A stretch of DNA of 64,000 nucleotides from Paraburkholderia sp. ZP32-5 (GTDB taxonomy: Bacteria > Pseudomonadota > Gammaproteobacteria > Burkholderiales > Burkholderiaceae), in contig NZ_JAJEJP010000001.1 in assembly GCF_021390495.1 (NCBI RefSeq), positions 2,604,001 to 2,668,000 of the forward strand, in the 5' to 3' direction. Under the pieces are notes generated by a model, which did no database searches, was not told the DNA's origin, and saw only the letters and a list, made by a program, of their open reading frames with translations. The position numbers were made by a program, and so were the translations under genes. Below, one piece after another: positions 9,316 to 23,566 of the stretch; the stretch's first letter is position 1; each line of letters opens with the position of its first letter.

Positions 9316-9840
9316 GTGACGATTTACAAGCTGGGCGAAGCCGCCCCGATCATCCATGAAAGCGTGTTCGTCGCGGATTCGGCGAACATCATCGGCAACG
9401 TGACGCTCGCGGAAAACGCGAGCGTATGGTTCGGCGCGACGCTTCGGGGCGACAACGAACCGATCACGATCGGCGCCGGCAGCAACGTGCAGGAAAGCGC
9501 GGTACTGCACACCGACCCCGGCTTTCCGCTGACGGTCGAGTCGAACGTCACGATCGGTCATCAGGCGATGCTGCACGGCTGCACGATCAAGGAAGGCGCG
9601 CTGATCGGAATTCAGGCCGTGGTCTTGAATGGCGCGGTGATCGGCCGCAACTGTCTGGTCGGAGCGGGCGCCGTCGTCACCGAAGGCAAGGTATTTCCCG
9701 ATAACACGTTGATTCTCGGCGCCCCCGCGAAAGCCGTACGCGAGCTGACGCAAGCCGATATCGCCAACATGCAGCGCGGCGCGGCAAGCTATGCCGGGCG
9801 TCGCGAGTATTTCAAGGCGCAGCTCGTACGCATCGGCTAG
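9316..9840 (+). CDS. Gamma-class carbonic anhydrase-like protein
   Basis: A 174-residue left-handed beta-helix protein built from hexapeptide repeats, such as IGNVTL, IGAGSN, IGRNCLVGAGAVV. The zinc-ligand histidines of the gamma carbonic anhydrase group are present in VLHTD and in IGHQAMLHGC, so a trimeric metal-binding enzyme (YrdA/CaiE/Cam-like) is likely. Many close relatives show weak or no measured anhydrase activity, so the exact reaction is uncertain. GTG 9316 was chosen because AGGAG lies five nt upstream and the protein then begins with the usual IYKLGE strand. It is followed after 64 bp by hslO on the same strand. Confidence 0.9.
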   Translation: MTIYKLGEAAPIIHESVFVADSANIIGNVTLAENASVWFGATLRGDNEPITIGAGSNVQESAVLHTDPGFPLTVESNVTIGHQAMLHGCTIKEGALIGIQAVVLNGAVIGRNCLVGAGAVVTEGKVFPDNTLILGAPAKAVRELTQADIANMQRGAASYAGRREYFKAQLVRIG

Positions 9841-9904
9841 GCAGCCGTCGCGCGGGCGCGTAACGGCACGGCATCGCGCCGTGTCATTCCACCGAGGAAA
9901 AGTT

Positions 9905-10855
9905 GTGAGCGACCAGTTACAAAAATTCATGTTCAGCGCGGCGCCGGTGCGCGGCGAGATCGTTTCCCTGCGCAATACGTGGCAGGAGGTGTTGACGCGC
10001 CGCGATTATCCGGCGCCCGTGCGGACGATTCTGGGCGAAATGATGGCCGCCTGCGCGCTGCTGTCGGCGAACCTGAAGTTCGACGGCACGCTCGTCATGC
10101 AGATTTTCGGCGATGGCCCCGTCAAGATGCTGATCGTGCAGTGCAGCTCGAATCTGACGATGCGCGCGACCGCCAAGCTCTCCGGCGACGGCAGTCATAT
10201 GCTCGACAGCGCAACGCCGCTAGTCGATCTGGTCAACGCGAGCGGCCATGGCCGTTGCGTGATCACGCTCGATCCGGCCAACAAGCAGCCCGGCCAGCAG
10301 CCGTATCAGAGCATCGTGCCGCTCTCGGGCATCGATGGGCCGCTGAACTCGATCGCCGAAGTGCTCGAGCACTACATGCATCACTCGGAGCAGCTCGACA
10401 CGCGGATGTGGCTCGCGGCGAACACCGAGCGCGCGGTCGGCATGCTGCTGCAAAAGCTACCGGGCGACGGCGGCATCGTCCCGCATCCGGGCCAGCTCGA
10501 CGCGGATACATGGGAGCGCGTGTGCACGCTCGGCAGCACGCTGTCGCAGGAAGAACTGCTGAAGGAAGAACCGGAGACGGTTTTCCGCCGGCTGTTCTGG
10601 CAGGAAAACGTGCTGCATTTCGAGCCGGTCGCAACACGCTTCGAATGCACGTGCTCGCGCGAAAAAGTCGGTGCGATGCTGAAAATGCTGGGCCGCGACG
10701 AAGTGGATAGCGTGATCGAGGAACGCGGCCACGTCGAGATTCATTGCGAGTTCTGCAATCAGCGCTACGAGTTCGATCCGGTCGACGTCGCGCAACTTTT
10801 CGTACTGGGCGGACTCTCACAAGGCGTGACGCCAGCGGCCGATCAACGGCATTGA
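9905..10855 (+). CDS. hslO: Hsp33 redox-regulated chaperone
   Basis: A 316-residue cytoplasmic holdase switched on by oxidation. The zinc-binding redox switch is intact near the C-terminus: CTC (Cys 248 and 250) and CEFC (Cys 281 and 284), the family CxC-X27-32-CxxC pattern. The N-terminal domain carries DQLQKFMF, GEM and DGPVKML segments typical of the family. The start is GTG 9905, preceded by GAGGAAAAG. It lies 64 bp after the carbonic anhydrase gene; both may be expressed together. The product protects proteins during combined oxidative and heat stress. Confidence 0.96.
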   Translation: MSDQLQKFMFSAAPVRGEIVSLRNTWQEVLTRRDYPAPVRTILGEMMAACALLSANLKFDGTLVMQIFGDGPVKMLIVQCSSNLTMRATAKLSGDGSHMLDSATPLVDLVNASGHGRCVITLDPANKQPGQQPYQSIVPLSGIDGPLNSIAEVLEHYMHHSEQLDTRMWLAANTERAVGMLLQKLPGDGGIVPHPGQLDADTWERVCTLGSTLSQEELLKEEPETVFRRLFWQENVLHFEPVATRFECTCSREKVGAMLKMLGRDEVDSVIEERGHVEIHCEFCNQRYEFDPVDVAQLFVLGGLSQGVTPAADQRH

Positions 10856-11107
10856 CGATGCGCCCCTCGCTCGGGCAACTCGTGCAAAGCAGGCTCGCCC
10901 GCCCTCTTCGCGACGCCTGATCGCTGTTCAGGCTGGCAGTCTCCACCGCGCCGCCCTTTGCCTCGTCACGGCTCGGGCGGCGCGGTGCGTTTTGAGCGAG
11001 CAGCGCGCGTTGATCGTGACCGGATTACTGTTGCAAAGGGCCATCGGAAATACGCGCGGCACGGGTTGATTCAGACTGTGAAGCATCGGACCACGGGAGA
11101 GTCGGAC

Positions 11108-11494
11108 ATGAAGCATCCCCTTTCGTTGCTACGCGATGTGCGCATGCTGGCCGTGCTAGCGATCGTCGCGGGCGGTTGCGCACTTATAGGCTGTTCGATC
11201 GATCCACCCGGCCCGTCGCCTATCCTGAGCCGTCTGCCGGCCGATGAAACTGAGGCCGTTGGCACCGGCCAACCGCTCACCCCTGAGGAACGCGCGCACT
11301 ACGACGCAATCGATCGTCAGGTGATGTTCGAGCAGGATCAGTCGATGGCCGCGGAAGCCGCCGCCCAGGCGTGGTCGCGTTACTACTCACCGTCGCCGCC
11401 GGTAAGGTTTTCAGGCGGTTTTTCCACCGGTGGCTGGGGCCGCGGCTGGGGAACCGGCGTGGGTATCGGCTTTGGGCCGTATTGGGGCTGGTGA
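11108..11494 (+). CDS. Small putative lipoprotein, Gly/Trp-rich C-terminus
   Basis: A 128-residue protein with a signal sequence ending in ALIGC, so Cys 29 is the likely lipidated residue. The middle is polar and Ala/Glu-rich; the C-terminus is rich in Gly and Trp (GGWGRGWGTG, FGPYWGW). I do not recognise a functional domain. ATG 11108 has a GGGAGAG ribosome-binding site about 6 nt upstream; the reading frame is open further upstream but lacks features there. The gene is closed by a strong bidirectional terminator shared with ftsB. Exported lipoproteins of this type are common in Burkholderia, but no role can be inferred. Confidence 0.8.
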   Translation: MKHPLSLLRDVRMLAVLAIVAGGCALIGCSIDPPGPSPILSRLPADETEAVGTGQPLTPEERAHYDAIDRQVMFEQDQSMAAEAAAQAWSRYYSPSPPVRFSGGFSTGGWGRGWGTGVGIGFGPYWGW

Positions 11495-11576
11495 CTTGAC
11501 GGGACGGTTGGTCAAGACGCTGGTGAGTCAAGCCGGCTATCGGCGACGCCGCAAAGACCTTCAGATCTCAATAAAG

Positions 11577-11610
11577 AAAAAGCGCGATTCATCTGAATCG
11601 CGCTTTTTTT
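11577..11610. terminator. Bidirectional rho-independent terminator between lipoprotein gene and ftsB
   Basis: A 10-bp stem (AGCGCGATTC / GAATCGCGCT) with an ATCT loop, flanked by A-run and T7 tracts on the two sides. It would end transcripts from both convergent genes. Confidence 0.93.
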
Positions 11611-11653
11611 GCGTGCTTCGTTCGGGCCGGTGCATACAGCCAACACCATCCGC

Positions 11654-12094
11654 TCAGTGCGCCGCCTTCTTCTCTTTGTCTTTGGCAACCACCTTGCCGC
11701 CATGCTTGCGATCCGGCTTCGCGCGCGATTCCGGATTCGGCACCACATGCAGCGGTGCGGCCGATACCTCACCGCGCGTCGACGTATTCGCCGACGGCGC
11801 GCTCGGTGTGGGCAGCGGTTGATTCGGCGACACGAACTGCACGAACACCTCGCCGTCCTTGACCATACCCATCTCGTAGCGTGCCCGTTCCTCGACCGCC
11901 GCGGTGCCGTTCTGCAAATCCTGCACTTCGCCCTGAATGCGCTCGTTGCGCAACTTGGCGTCGGCATTCTTTTGCAGTTGCTGCGCGAGTTGCTGCTGCA
12001 ACTCATGCACGCGCAGCCAGCCGCCATGCCCCCACCAGAGCGGGTACTGGATCAGCGCCAGCAGAACGATCAGGACAGCAGTGACAAGCCGCAT
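11654..12094 (-). CDS. ftsB: Cell division protein FtsB
   Basis: A 146-residue bitopic membrane protein of the divisome. One membrane segment lies at about residues 3-20, followed by a coiled coil ([32 protein letters not shown]) and the conserved [15 protein letters not shown] segment near residue 70, which in E. coli FtsB contacts FtsL and FtsQ. The Ala/Pro/Lys-rich tail of about 60 residues is longer than in E. coli (103 residues in total) and probably disordered in the periplasm. It follows eno by 110 bp, a conserved neighbour in proteobacteria. Confidence 0.93.
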   Translation of the reverse strand: MRLVTAVLIVLLALIQYPLWWGHGGWLRVHELQQQLAQQLQKNADAKLRNERIQGEVQDLQNGTAAVEERARYEMGMVKDGEVFVQFVSPNQPLPTPSAPSANTSTRGEVSAAPLHVVPNPESRAKPDRKHGGKVVAKDKEKKAAH

Positions 12095-12115
12095 GAAGTA
12101 AGCACAATAAATACG

Positions 12116-12144
12116 CGCCGCCCTGCGCTATACGCAGGGCGGCG
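12116..12144. other. Perfect 12-bp inverted repeat between eno and ftsB
   Basis: CGCCGCCCTGCG and its exact complement separated by CTATA. There is no T-run on either side, so it is more likely an RNA-processing or stability hairpin in the eno-ftsB transcript than a true terminator. Confidence 0.8.
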
Positions 12145-12204
12145 GGGTCAATCAGAAACGGAAGATAACCGGCTCATCGATTGGCGTGAACAACTGGCTT
12201 CGGT

Positions 12205-13518
<1,314 letters not shown>

Positions 13519-13663
13519 TTACTACGACACTGTATCGCGCTCTTTCCGGTTTCCCCGGTAGACAACCCACGCACCGATACGTTCGATAACCATCGAGCGC
13601 ATTCGCCGCGCTCCGATTTTCGAGATAGCTCGTGAAAATCGCGGCGCGCGGCGAACGCCTGAA

Positions 13664-16479
<2,816 letters not shown>

Positions 16480-17283
16480 TCAGCTACCCCGCTCCAGTTC
16501 CCGCAGCATCCGTTGCACCGCGCGAGCGGTTTCGAGCGGTTTTTCCATCGGATAAAGATGACTGCCTTCGATCCACTCGACATGACCGCCGGTCGCGCGG
16601 CGCGTCGCGGAGAGACCCGCCTGGCGGATTTCCTTCGAGTGCGTGCCGGCGATAAAACCGACCGGTACCGGCGCACCGTGCGCGAGCCGCGCGCCGAGCG
16701 TGTGCGGCAGCGTCCGGTAGATCTGGTATTCGGTGCGGCGGTCGAACGCGAGCGCGCGGGCACCGTCGGGCGAGGTCTGCGGGATGCCGAAGTCGATGTA
16801 GTCGGACAGCATGCGTTCGTCCCAGCGCGCGAACGCGGGCTTCGCGTGAAAGTGCCGCCACGCTTCGTCGCGGCTTGCCCAGTGGGTGCGCCGGGTGCGG
16901 GTCGCGGCCGCCGGCGACAGCCGCTCGTCGAGCCCGGTCCATTGCGACACGCGCAGCATGCTGCTGCGCCAGCCGGCGATCACTGGCGAGTCGAGCATCA
17001 CGACGCCTCTGACCCACTGCGGCCTTTTCAGCGCCGCCATCAACGACAGATAGCCGCCTAGCGAATGGCCGACGAGCCACACCGGCTGCTCGTACGTGCG
17101 GCCGATATCATCGAGCAGTTGTTCGACGAGGTGCGGCCAGTCCTGCGTAACCGGAAAGCGTGTGTCGTGGCCGATCCGTTCGATATAGCGCATGTCGTAA
17201 TCGTCGGAGAGTTCGGCGAAGATGGTCCGGTACGTCGACGCCGGAAAGCCGTTCGCATGCGAGAAATGAATGATGTTTTTCAA
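16480..17283 (-). CDS. Alpha/beta hydrolase
   Basis: A 267-residue alpha/beta-hydrolase. The N-terminal FSHANGFPASTY gives the oxyanion loop, the nucleophile elbow is GHSLGG near residue 77, and EGSHLYPMEKP near the C-terminus carries the catalytic histidine. An aspartate is expected in the GFIAGTHS...VEWIEGS region. It resembles short hydrolases annotated as lipases or esterases; the substrate is not predictable. It is separated from pyrG by 303 bp and from comEC by 156 bp and is probably its own transcription unit. Confidence 0.87.
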   Translation of the reverse strand: MKNIIHFSHANGFPASTYRTIFAELSDDYDMRYIERIGHDTRFPVTQDWPHLVEQLLDDIGRTYEQPVWLVGHSLGGYLSLMAALKRPQWVRGVVMLDSPVIAGWRSSMLRVSQWTGLDERLSPAAATRTRRTHWASRDEAWRHFHAKPAFARWDERMLSDYIDFGIPQTSPDGARALAFDRRTEYQIYRTLPHTLGARLAHGAPVPVGFIAGTHSKEIRQAGLSATRRATGGHVEWIEGSHLYPMEKPLETARAVQRMLRELERGS

Positions 17284-17439
17284 GTGCGGCTATCTCCGTT
17301 CTGTTTTTTTGCGGGCACTGCTAACGCGTGAGTTGGCATGCCTTTGCGCTTGCGTCTCGCGGCTGTCGCGGCATGTGTGTTTGCCCGCGTTCGCGGCCAT
17401 GCTCGCCCGTTCTTTCACGCACATCGAACCGTCGCTCGA

Positions 17440-20130
17440 TCAGCGATCCATCCAGTAGCGGCGCTGCGTATCCCGATAGCGTTCGAGCATGAGTGCCGCA
17501 CCCGGCGCACCGGGGTCGATGTCCACACGCACCGCGCCGTCCCGGTCGCTGCGCGCAAGCTCGATATGGCGTGCGACGTAGCGTTCGAACACACCGGCAT
17601 TCGGATGATGAAAGCGATTTTGGTAGCCTACCTGAAATAACGCGACGGACGGATCGATAGAGTCGAGGAACGGCTCGGTCGACGAAGTCCTGCTGCCATG
17701 GTGAGGCACCACCAGCACCTGCGCGCGCAATGCACGGCGATCGCGCCCAAGCAGCACCCGCTCGACCGGCGCCTCGATATCGGCGCTCAGCAACGCCGCG
17801 ATGCGCGGCACGCCAGCGACTGCATCCGCCTCGACTTCGCCATCGCCATCGACGCGCGCCACCTGCCCGCCCACCGCGCCAGCCACCGTTGCGAGACGAA
17901 GCACGCAGCAATGCTCGTTCGGCTTGCCCTGCAGCGGCCCCGCATCCGGCCACAGCATCGTGAACTCGACACCGTCCCATTGCCAATGCTGCCCCGCCGC
18001 GCAAGGCAACGTATCGACACCTTGCTGCCGCGCCTGCGTCCACAGCGCGTGGTCGGGCGCCAGCGCGGCGACGAGCTGGTGCACATCGATCGCATCGAGT
18101 ACGGCGGGCGCGCCGCCGGAATGGTCGGAATCGGCGTGGCTAATGATCAGCGTATCGAGCGCCGTCACACCCTGGGACTGCAGGAACGGTACAACCACGC
18201 GCTCGCCCGCGTGGGTAGACTCCGGCCCCGGGCCCGCGTCGAACAGCAACGCGTGATGCGCGGTTTGCACGAGTACCGACGTGCCCTGCCCGACGTCGAG
18301 CGCCGTCAGCCGGAACGCACCCGCTGGCGCCGACAGTGCCCCGTCAGCGCCCGGTATCAGCAACGGCAGCCACGTCAGCGGCGCGGCCCAGCGCAGCGGC
18401 CAGCCGCGCGGCGCGAGACACCAGAGCGCGCCGACCGCCGCCGTGGCCAGCGTCCACGCGTTCGGCTGCGGCAGCCACCAGAGCGTCCAGTGCGGTCCAC
18501 ACAGTTCGGTCAGCCGTTGCAAGCCGGACGCGAGCAGCTCGACGAGCGCGTGCGAAGCCCACCACGCGGGCGCGTCGAGCGGCGCGGGCAATATCACGCC
18601 CGCGAGCACCGCCGGCGTGACCAGCACGCTGACCCATGGAATCGCGAACGCGTTCGCGAGCGGGCCGATCAGCGGTATCTGCGCGAACCAGTAGACGGTC
18701 AGCGGCGCGAGCGCAACCGTCACCGCGAACTGCACATGCGCGGCGCCGCGCAACCGTTCGGCGAACGCATGAAGACGCTGGACCGCACGCCGGCCCACCC
18801 GCGCGCGCAACGCCTGAAAGCGGGTTCGTGCGTCATCACGCTGATCGCCGTGCTCGTCCTCGTCGGCGTGATACGGCTGGCGCTCGCGCAGCCTTGGCCG
18901 CCCCGACATCGCGAACAGAATCGCGCCGACCGCGCTGAACGACAGCCAGAATCCCGCCGAGACCACCGCCCACGGATCGATCAGCAGCACGAGCCCGAGC
19001 GCCCATGCGAGGATCGTCGAGCGCGCGAGCTGGCGGCCGCTGACGAACGCGAGCGCAACAACGAGCGCCATCCACAGCGCGCGCTGCGCCGGCACGTTGA
19101 AGCCGGCGAGTGCCGCATGGAGTGCGGCGAACAGCGCGCCGGCCGCCACGCCGACGAGTTGCGCGGGCAGCCGTAGCGGCCAGTCGCGGCCGAGCCAACC
19201 CGAGCGCCGCCACACAGCCGCCGCCAGCCAGCCGGCGAGCCCGGCGACGAAGCCGATATGCAATCCGGAAATCGCCACCAGATGACTCGTGCCGGTGCGA
19301 CGCATCAGTTGCCAGTCGGCGGGGCTCACTCCGTCCTGCGCGCCGATCGCGAGCGCAACGATGATCCCGCGATGCGGAGAATCAGCGAGCGCCGCGTCGA
19401 TCCGCGCGCGCAACGCGGCGCGCCAGCGATCGATCAGCACCGACACGCCGCGCGCATGACCACCGAGCCGCACAGCGTGCTCCGGCGCGCTCACATAGCC
19501 GGTCGCGCGGACATTGCGCGCGAGCAGACTCGCCTCGGCATCGCGCACGCCGAAGTTCGCATTGCCGTGCGGCCGCCTGAGCCGCACGCCCAAACGCCAG
19601 CGCTCGCCGGGTTCGAGAGTCGGCACAGGGGTGTCGTCACGGGCGATCCACGACAACTGGATCACGCGCGGAAACGTGGCAAGTCGAGCCTCATTCGCGT
19701 CGACGTCGAACAGAAAGCGCGCGCCCTGCTCGTTTAGCGACGGCAAGCCCCTGATGCTGCCGACGACCTCGATATCGCGCCCTTCCCACGCGTGCGGCAG
19801 GCTCACCGCGAGTCGCGTCTGCGCGCGCAGGGCCGCATAGCCGAAGCCGATGCAGATCGCCGCGCACCATAGCGCGCCCCAGCCGGCAATACGACGCGCA
19901 CGCACACCGCATCCGATCCGACCGAGATAGCGCGCAAGCAGACCGGTGGGCTCCCTTTGCCTGCCCTCGCTCGCGCGCGGCGCGGCAGCGCTGTACAGTC
20001 CCCACACCGCGGCGCCCAGAGCCACGCCCACGATCACCGCGAGCGCCCACCAGCCGCCCGCTTGTGGCAGAGCCGCCTGCCGCTGCAGCCAGATCACACC
20101 CAGCGCAAAACCACACCACGTTGCCCGCAT
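17440..20130 (-). CDS. comEC: ComEC/Rec2 DNA-uptake channel protein
   Basis: An 896-residue inner-membrane protein that conducts single-stranded DNA into the cytoplasm during natural transformation. The order is N-terminal membrane segments, an OB-like region, the competence domain with many helices (HLVAISGLHIGFVAG, VPAQRALWMALV), then a C-terminal metallo-beta-lactamase-like domain with LIISHADSDHSGG (HxDxDH-type motif) and VPHHGSRTSS. ATG 20130 was chosen because GGAGG lies 7 nt upstream; an in-frame GTG at 20220 adds 30 residues without features. Two charged or low-complexity insertions are seen, near 18830-18880 and 17818-17880. tatD lies 110 bp upstream. Confidence 0.93.
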   Translation of the reverse strand: MRATWCGFALGVIWLQRQAALPQAGGWWALAVIVGVALGAAVWGLYSAAAPRASEGRQREPTGLLARYLGRIGCGVRARRIAGWGALWCAAICIGFGYAALRAQTRLAVSLPHAWEGRDIEVVGSIRGLPSLNEQGARFLFDVDANEARLATFPRVIQLSWIARDDTPVPTLEPGERWRLGVRLRRPHGNANFGVRDAEASLLARNVRATGYVSAPEHAVRLGGHARGVSVLIDRWRAALRARIDAALADSPHRGIIVALAIGAQDGVSPADWQLMRRTGTSHLVAISGLHIGFVAGLAGWLAAAVWRRSGWLGRDWPLRLPAQLVGVAAGALFAALHAALAGFNVPAQRALWMALVVALAFVSGRQLARSTILAWALGLVLLIDPWAVVSAGFWLSFSAVGAILFAMSGRPRLRERQPYHADEDEHGDQRDDARTRFQALRARVGRRAVQRLHAFAERLRGAAHVQFAVTVALAPLTVYWFAQIPLIGPLANAFAIPWVSVLVTPAVLAGVILPAPLDAPAWWASHALVELLASGLQRLTELCGPHWTLWWLPQPNAWTLATAAVGALWCLAPRGWPLRWAAPLTWLPLLIPGADGALSAPAGAFRLTALDVGQGTSVLVQTAHHALLFDAGPGPESTHAGERVVVPFLQSQGVTALDTLIISHADSDHSGGAPAVLDAIDVHQLVAALAPDHALWTQARQQGVDTLPCAAGQHWQWDGVEFTMLWPDAGPLQGKPNEHCCVLRLATVAGAVGGQVARVDGDGEVEADAVAGVPRIAALLSADIEAPVERVLLGRDRRALRAQVLVVPHHGSRTSSTEPFLDSIDPSVALFQVGYQNRFHHPNAGVFERYVARHIELARSDRDGAVRVDIDPGAPGAALMLERYRDTQRRYWMDR

Positions 20131-20240
20131 TCGCCCTCCGAAGAGCGCGCGCCCAATGCTGTCACACGCCGGCGAACAGGCAGCAGCGGGCCCGCCGGGC
20201 GTGGGTGTCGCCCGGCGCACACCAAAACCAACTGGATCGA

Positions 20241-21029
20241 TTATGCAGACAAAAGCGCGAGTCGCGGCAGCGCGGCGAGCGCATTAGCCGTTGTGCCTAG
20301 GGCGGCTGCGTCGGAAGTGACACCGCGCAGTTGCGCGAGGCTCGCGCCGATCGCGGGGATCTGCTCGGGAGAATTGCGCTGCTTGTACATCCATGATGGC
20401 GCGATGTCCGGTGCGTCGGTTTCGACGACCAGCGCATCGAATGGAAGCTGCTCGGCCAGCCGCCGGATCTGCCGCGCGCGCTCGAACGTCAGATTGCCGC
20501 CGAAGCCGAGATGCAAGCCCTGATCGAGATATGCCTGGGCCTGCTGGAAGCTGCCGTTGAACGCATGCGCGATGCCGCGATGAATCTGATGCCGCCGCAG
20601 TCCCTTGATCACCTGGTCCTGCGATTTGCGCACGTGGCAGATCACCGGCAGATCGAATTCGCGCGCGAGCTGCAACTGGCCGTTGTAGAAGAATTGCTGG
20701 CGCGCGTCGTCGAGACCCTCGACGAAATAGTCGAGCCCGATCTCGCCGATGCCGACGAAACGCGGATCGTCGAGACTGGCCTCGATCTCCATGCGCAGCA
20801 GTTCGAGATCGCCGTCGTCGGCGCCGGGCGTGAACAGCGGATGAATGCCGAGCGCATACGCACCGCCGTCGACACGATGCGCAAGCTCACGTACCGCCGC
20901 GAAGTTCTGCCGACCGATCGCCGGAATCACAATGCGCGACACACCGGCACGGCGCGCGGCTGTCGCAACCGTGTCGCGGTCGGCATCGAACTCCGAAGCG
21001 TCGAGGTGGCAATGCGTATCGATCCACAT
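20241..21029 (-). CDS. TatD-family metal-dependent deoxyribonuclease
   Basis: A 262-residue TIM-barrel hydrolase. The N-terminal motif IDTHCHLD carries the first metal ligands; GIHPLF, GEIGLDYF (glutamate ligand), PVICHVRKSQD (histidine), IAHAFNGS (histidine) and VVETDAPD (final aspartate) follow in order. TatD-family members act as 3'-5' exonucleases or phosphodiesterases in DNA repair and turnover, although some are of unknown substrate. ATG 21029 puts the metal motif at residue 3, as in the family. It is upstream of comEC and downstream of lolD, all on one strand. Confidence 0.94.
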   Translation of the reverse strand: MWIDTHCHLDASEFDADRDTVATAARRAGVSRIVIPAIGRQNFAAVRELAHRVDGGAYALGIHPLFTPGADDGDLELLRMEIEASLDDPRFVGIGEIGLDYFVEGLDDARQQFFYNGQLQLAREFDLPVICHVRKSQDQVIKGLRRHQIHRGIAHAFNGSFQQAQAYLDQGLHLGFGGNLTFERARQIRRLAEQLPFDALVVETDAPDIAPSWMYKQRNSPEQIPAIGASLAQLRGVTSDAAALGTTANALAALPRLALLSA

Positions 21030-21186
21030 GGGCTGTCTCGCTAGCGGCGGCGGCAGGCCAGGACTCGCCATACCGCAGTGCCATGGTTCGCCGTGGTCCA
21101 TGGCGAACCACCGTAGTCAATGCCGGGCCGCAACGGCCATGCCCGCGGGAACTGGGCGCTCTCCGTCAGTCCCTTAGGCCACCGCG

Positions 21187-21934
<748 letters not shown>

Positions 21935-21942
<8 letters not shown>

Positions 21943-23188
21943 AGCGCAGCGCCTCCGCGGGGCGGACTTTCGCGCCGCGCCAGCTCGGGTAGAGCGTCGC
22001 GAGCGCCGACAGCGCGAAAGCGATCACGCCGATGCGCACGACGTCGGACGTCACCAGCTCGGACGGCAGCTCGCTGATGAAGTACACCGACGGCGGCAGA
22101 AACTGTACGCCGAACAGATGCTCGATCATCGGCACGAGCCATGGAATGCTCCATGCGATCAGGCAACCGAGCGCAACGCCGATCGCGGTGCCGATAAAGC
22201 CGATCGTCACGCCCTGCACGACGAAGATCTTCATGATCGAGCCGGGCTGCGCGCCGAGCGTGCGCAGGATCGCGATGTCGGCCTGCTTGTTGGTGACGGT
22301 CATCACCAGCGACGACACCAGATTGAACGCCGCGACCGCGATGATCAGCGTGAGGATGATGAACATCATGCGCTTTTCGATCTGCACCGCCGAGAACCAG
22401 GTCTTGTTCTGCTGGGTCCAGTCGCGAATGTAGAGATCGCCCGACAGCGTGTGCGAGAGCTGGCGCGCGACCTCGGGCGCGCGCTGCATGTCGGTCAGGC
22501 GCAGCCGCACGCCGGTCGGCGCGGGCAGCCGGAACAGCGCCTGCGCGTCCTTGATGTTGATCAGCGCGAGCGTGCTGTCGTATTCGTAGTGCCCCGATTC
22601 GAAGATGCCGACCACCGTGAACTGCTTCAGGCGCGGCAGCATGCCGGCCGGCGTGATCGTGCCTTCGGGCGCGACCAGCGTGATCTTGTCGTTCAGCTGC
22701 ACGCCGAGACTGGCCGCGAGGTCCGCGCCGAGCACGATGCCGAAGTCGCCGGGCGTCAGGTTATCCAGCTTGCCGCCTTTCATTTCCTTACCGATGTCGG
22801 AAACTTCCGGTTCGAGCGACGGCTCGATACCGCGCAGTGCGACACCGCTCACCGCGTCCTGGCGCGTGAGCAGCGCCTGCGCTTCGACGTACGGCGCCGC
22901 CCCGATCACTTCCTTGTTCTGGCGCGCCTCCTTGGCGGTCAGTTGCCAGTCGGGCATCGAGCCGGTCGGCGAGAAGATTTCGACGTGCGCTAGCACCGAC
23001 AGCATGCGGTCGCGCACCTCTTTCTGGAAACCGTTCATCACCGACAGCACGACGATCAGCGCCGCCACGCCCAGCGCGATGCCCGACATCGACACCAGCG
23101 CGATGAACGAAATGAAGCCGTTACCGGTCGTGCGTTTGCCGGCGCGCGTGTAGCGCCAGCCAATCTGCCATTCGTAGGGAAATTTCAA
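21935..23188 (-). CDS. lolC: Lipoprotein-releasing system permease LolC/LolE type
   Basis: A 417-residue permease with one N-terminal membrane segment ([24 protein letters not shown]), a ~200-residue periplasmic domain (residues about 50-265) and three C-terminal membrane segments, the MacB/LolE topology. It partners LolD in extracting lipoproteins from the inner membrane. Only one permease gene is present, so it may work as a homodimer, as the LolF-type arrangement does in many betaproteobacteria. The start is TTG 23188: AAGGA lies 5 nt upstream, the protein then begins [17 protein letters not shown], and no ATG is in a suitable position. Confidence 0.92.
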
Positions 23189-23566
23189 GCGAATCCTTGT
23201 CTGCGTTCTTCGGCGATGTGTTGCGCGCGGCGGGCGCCTCGCGTCTTGCGTCCGCCAGGCGGCCCGCGCATCGTGATCGTTGGGCTCGCGGCGGCGCGGA
23301 TCGTTCCGCGCGCGGATCGGATGCCGCTGCGGTGCCGCACGCCGCCGGCCACGCCGGCACCGCGCATGGCTGCAATGCGCGCACTTCAAGCTACCGCCTG
23401 CCGCGCCGATCAAGCGCGAAGTTTGCCACACAATTCCGCCGCTTCGCGCAACGGCCGCGCCCGGTCAGGTTATCGCAAGGAGACCGCCGCGCCCTGGCGC
23501 TAGCCTCGCTACCCGTGACGTTACCGGTCGAGTCCACGCACTCTTTGCCCTACAATGCGCAGCATC
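23189..23566. other. Divergent gap between lolC and the rpfE-like gene
   Basis: 378 bp, GC-rich, with no believable gene. A TACAAT box at 23551-23556 on the plus strand lies directly ahead of the rpfE-like gene. I see no clear promoter for lolC. Confidence 0.5.
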
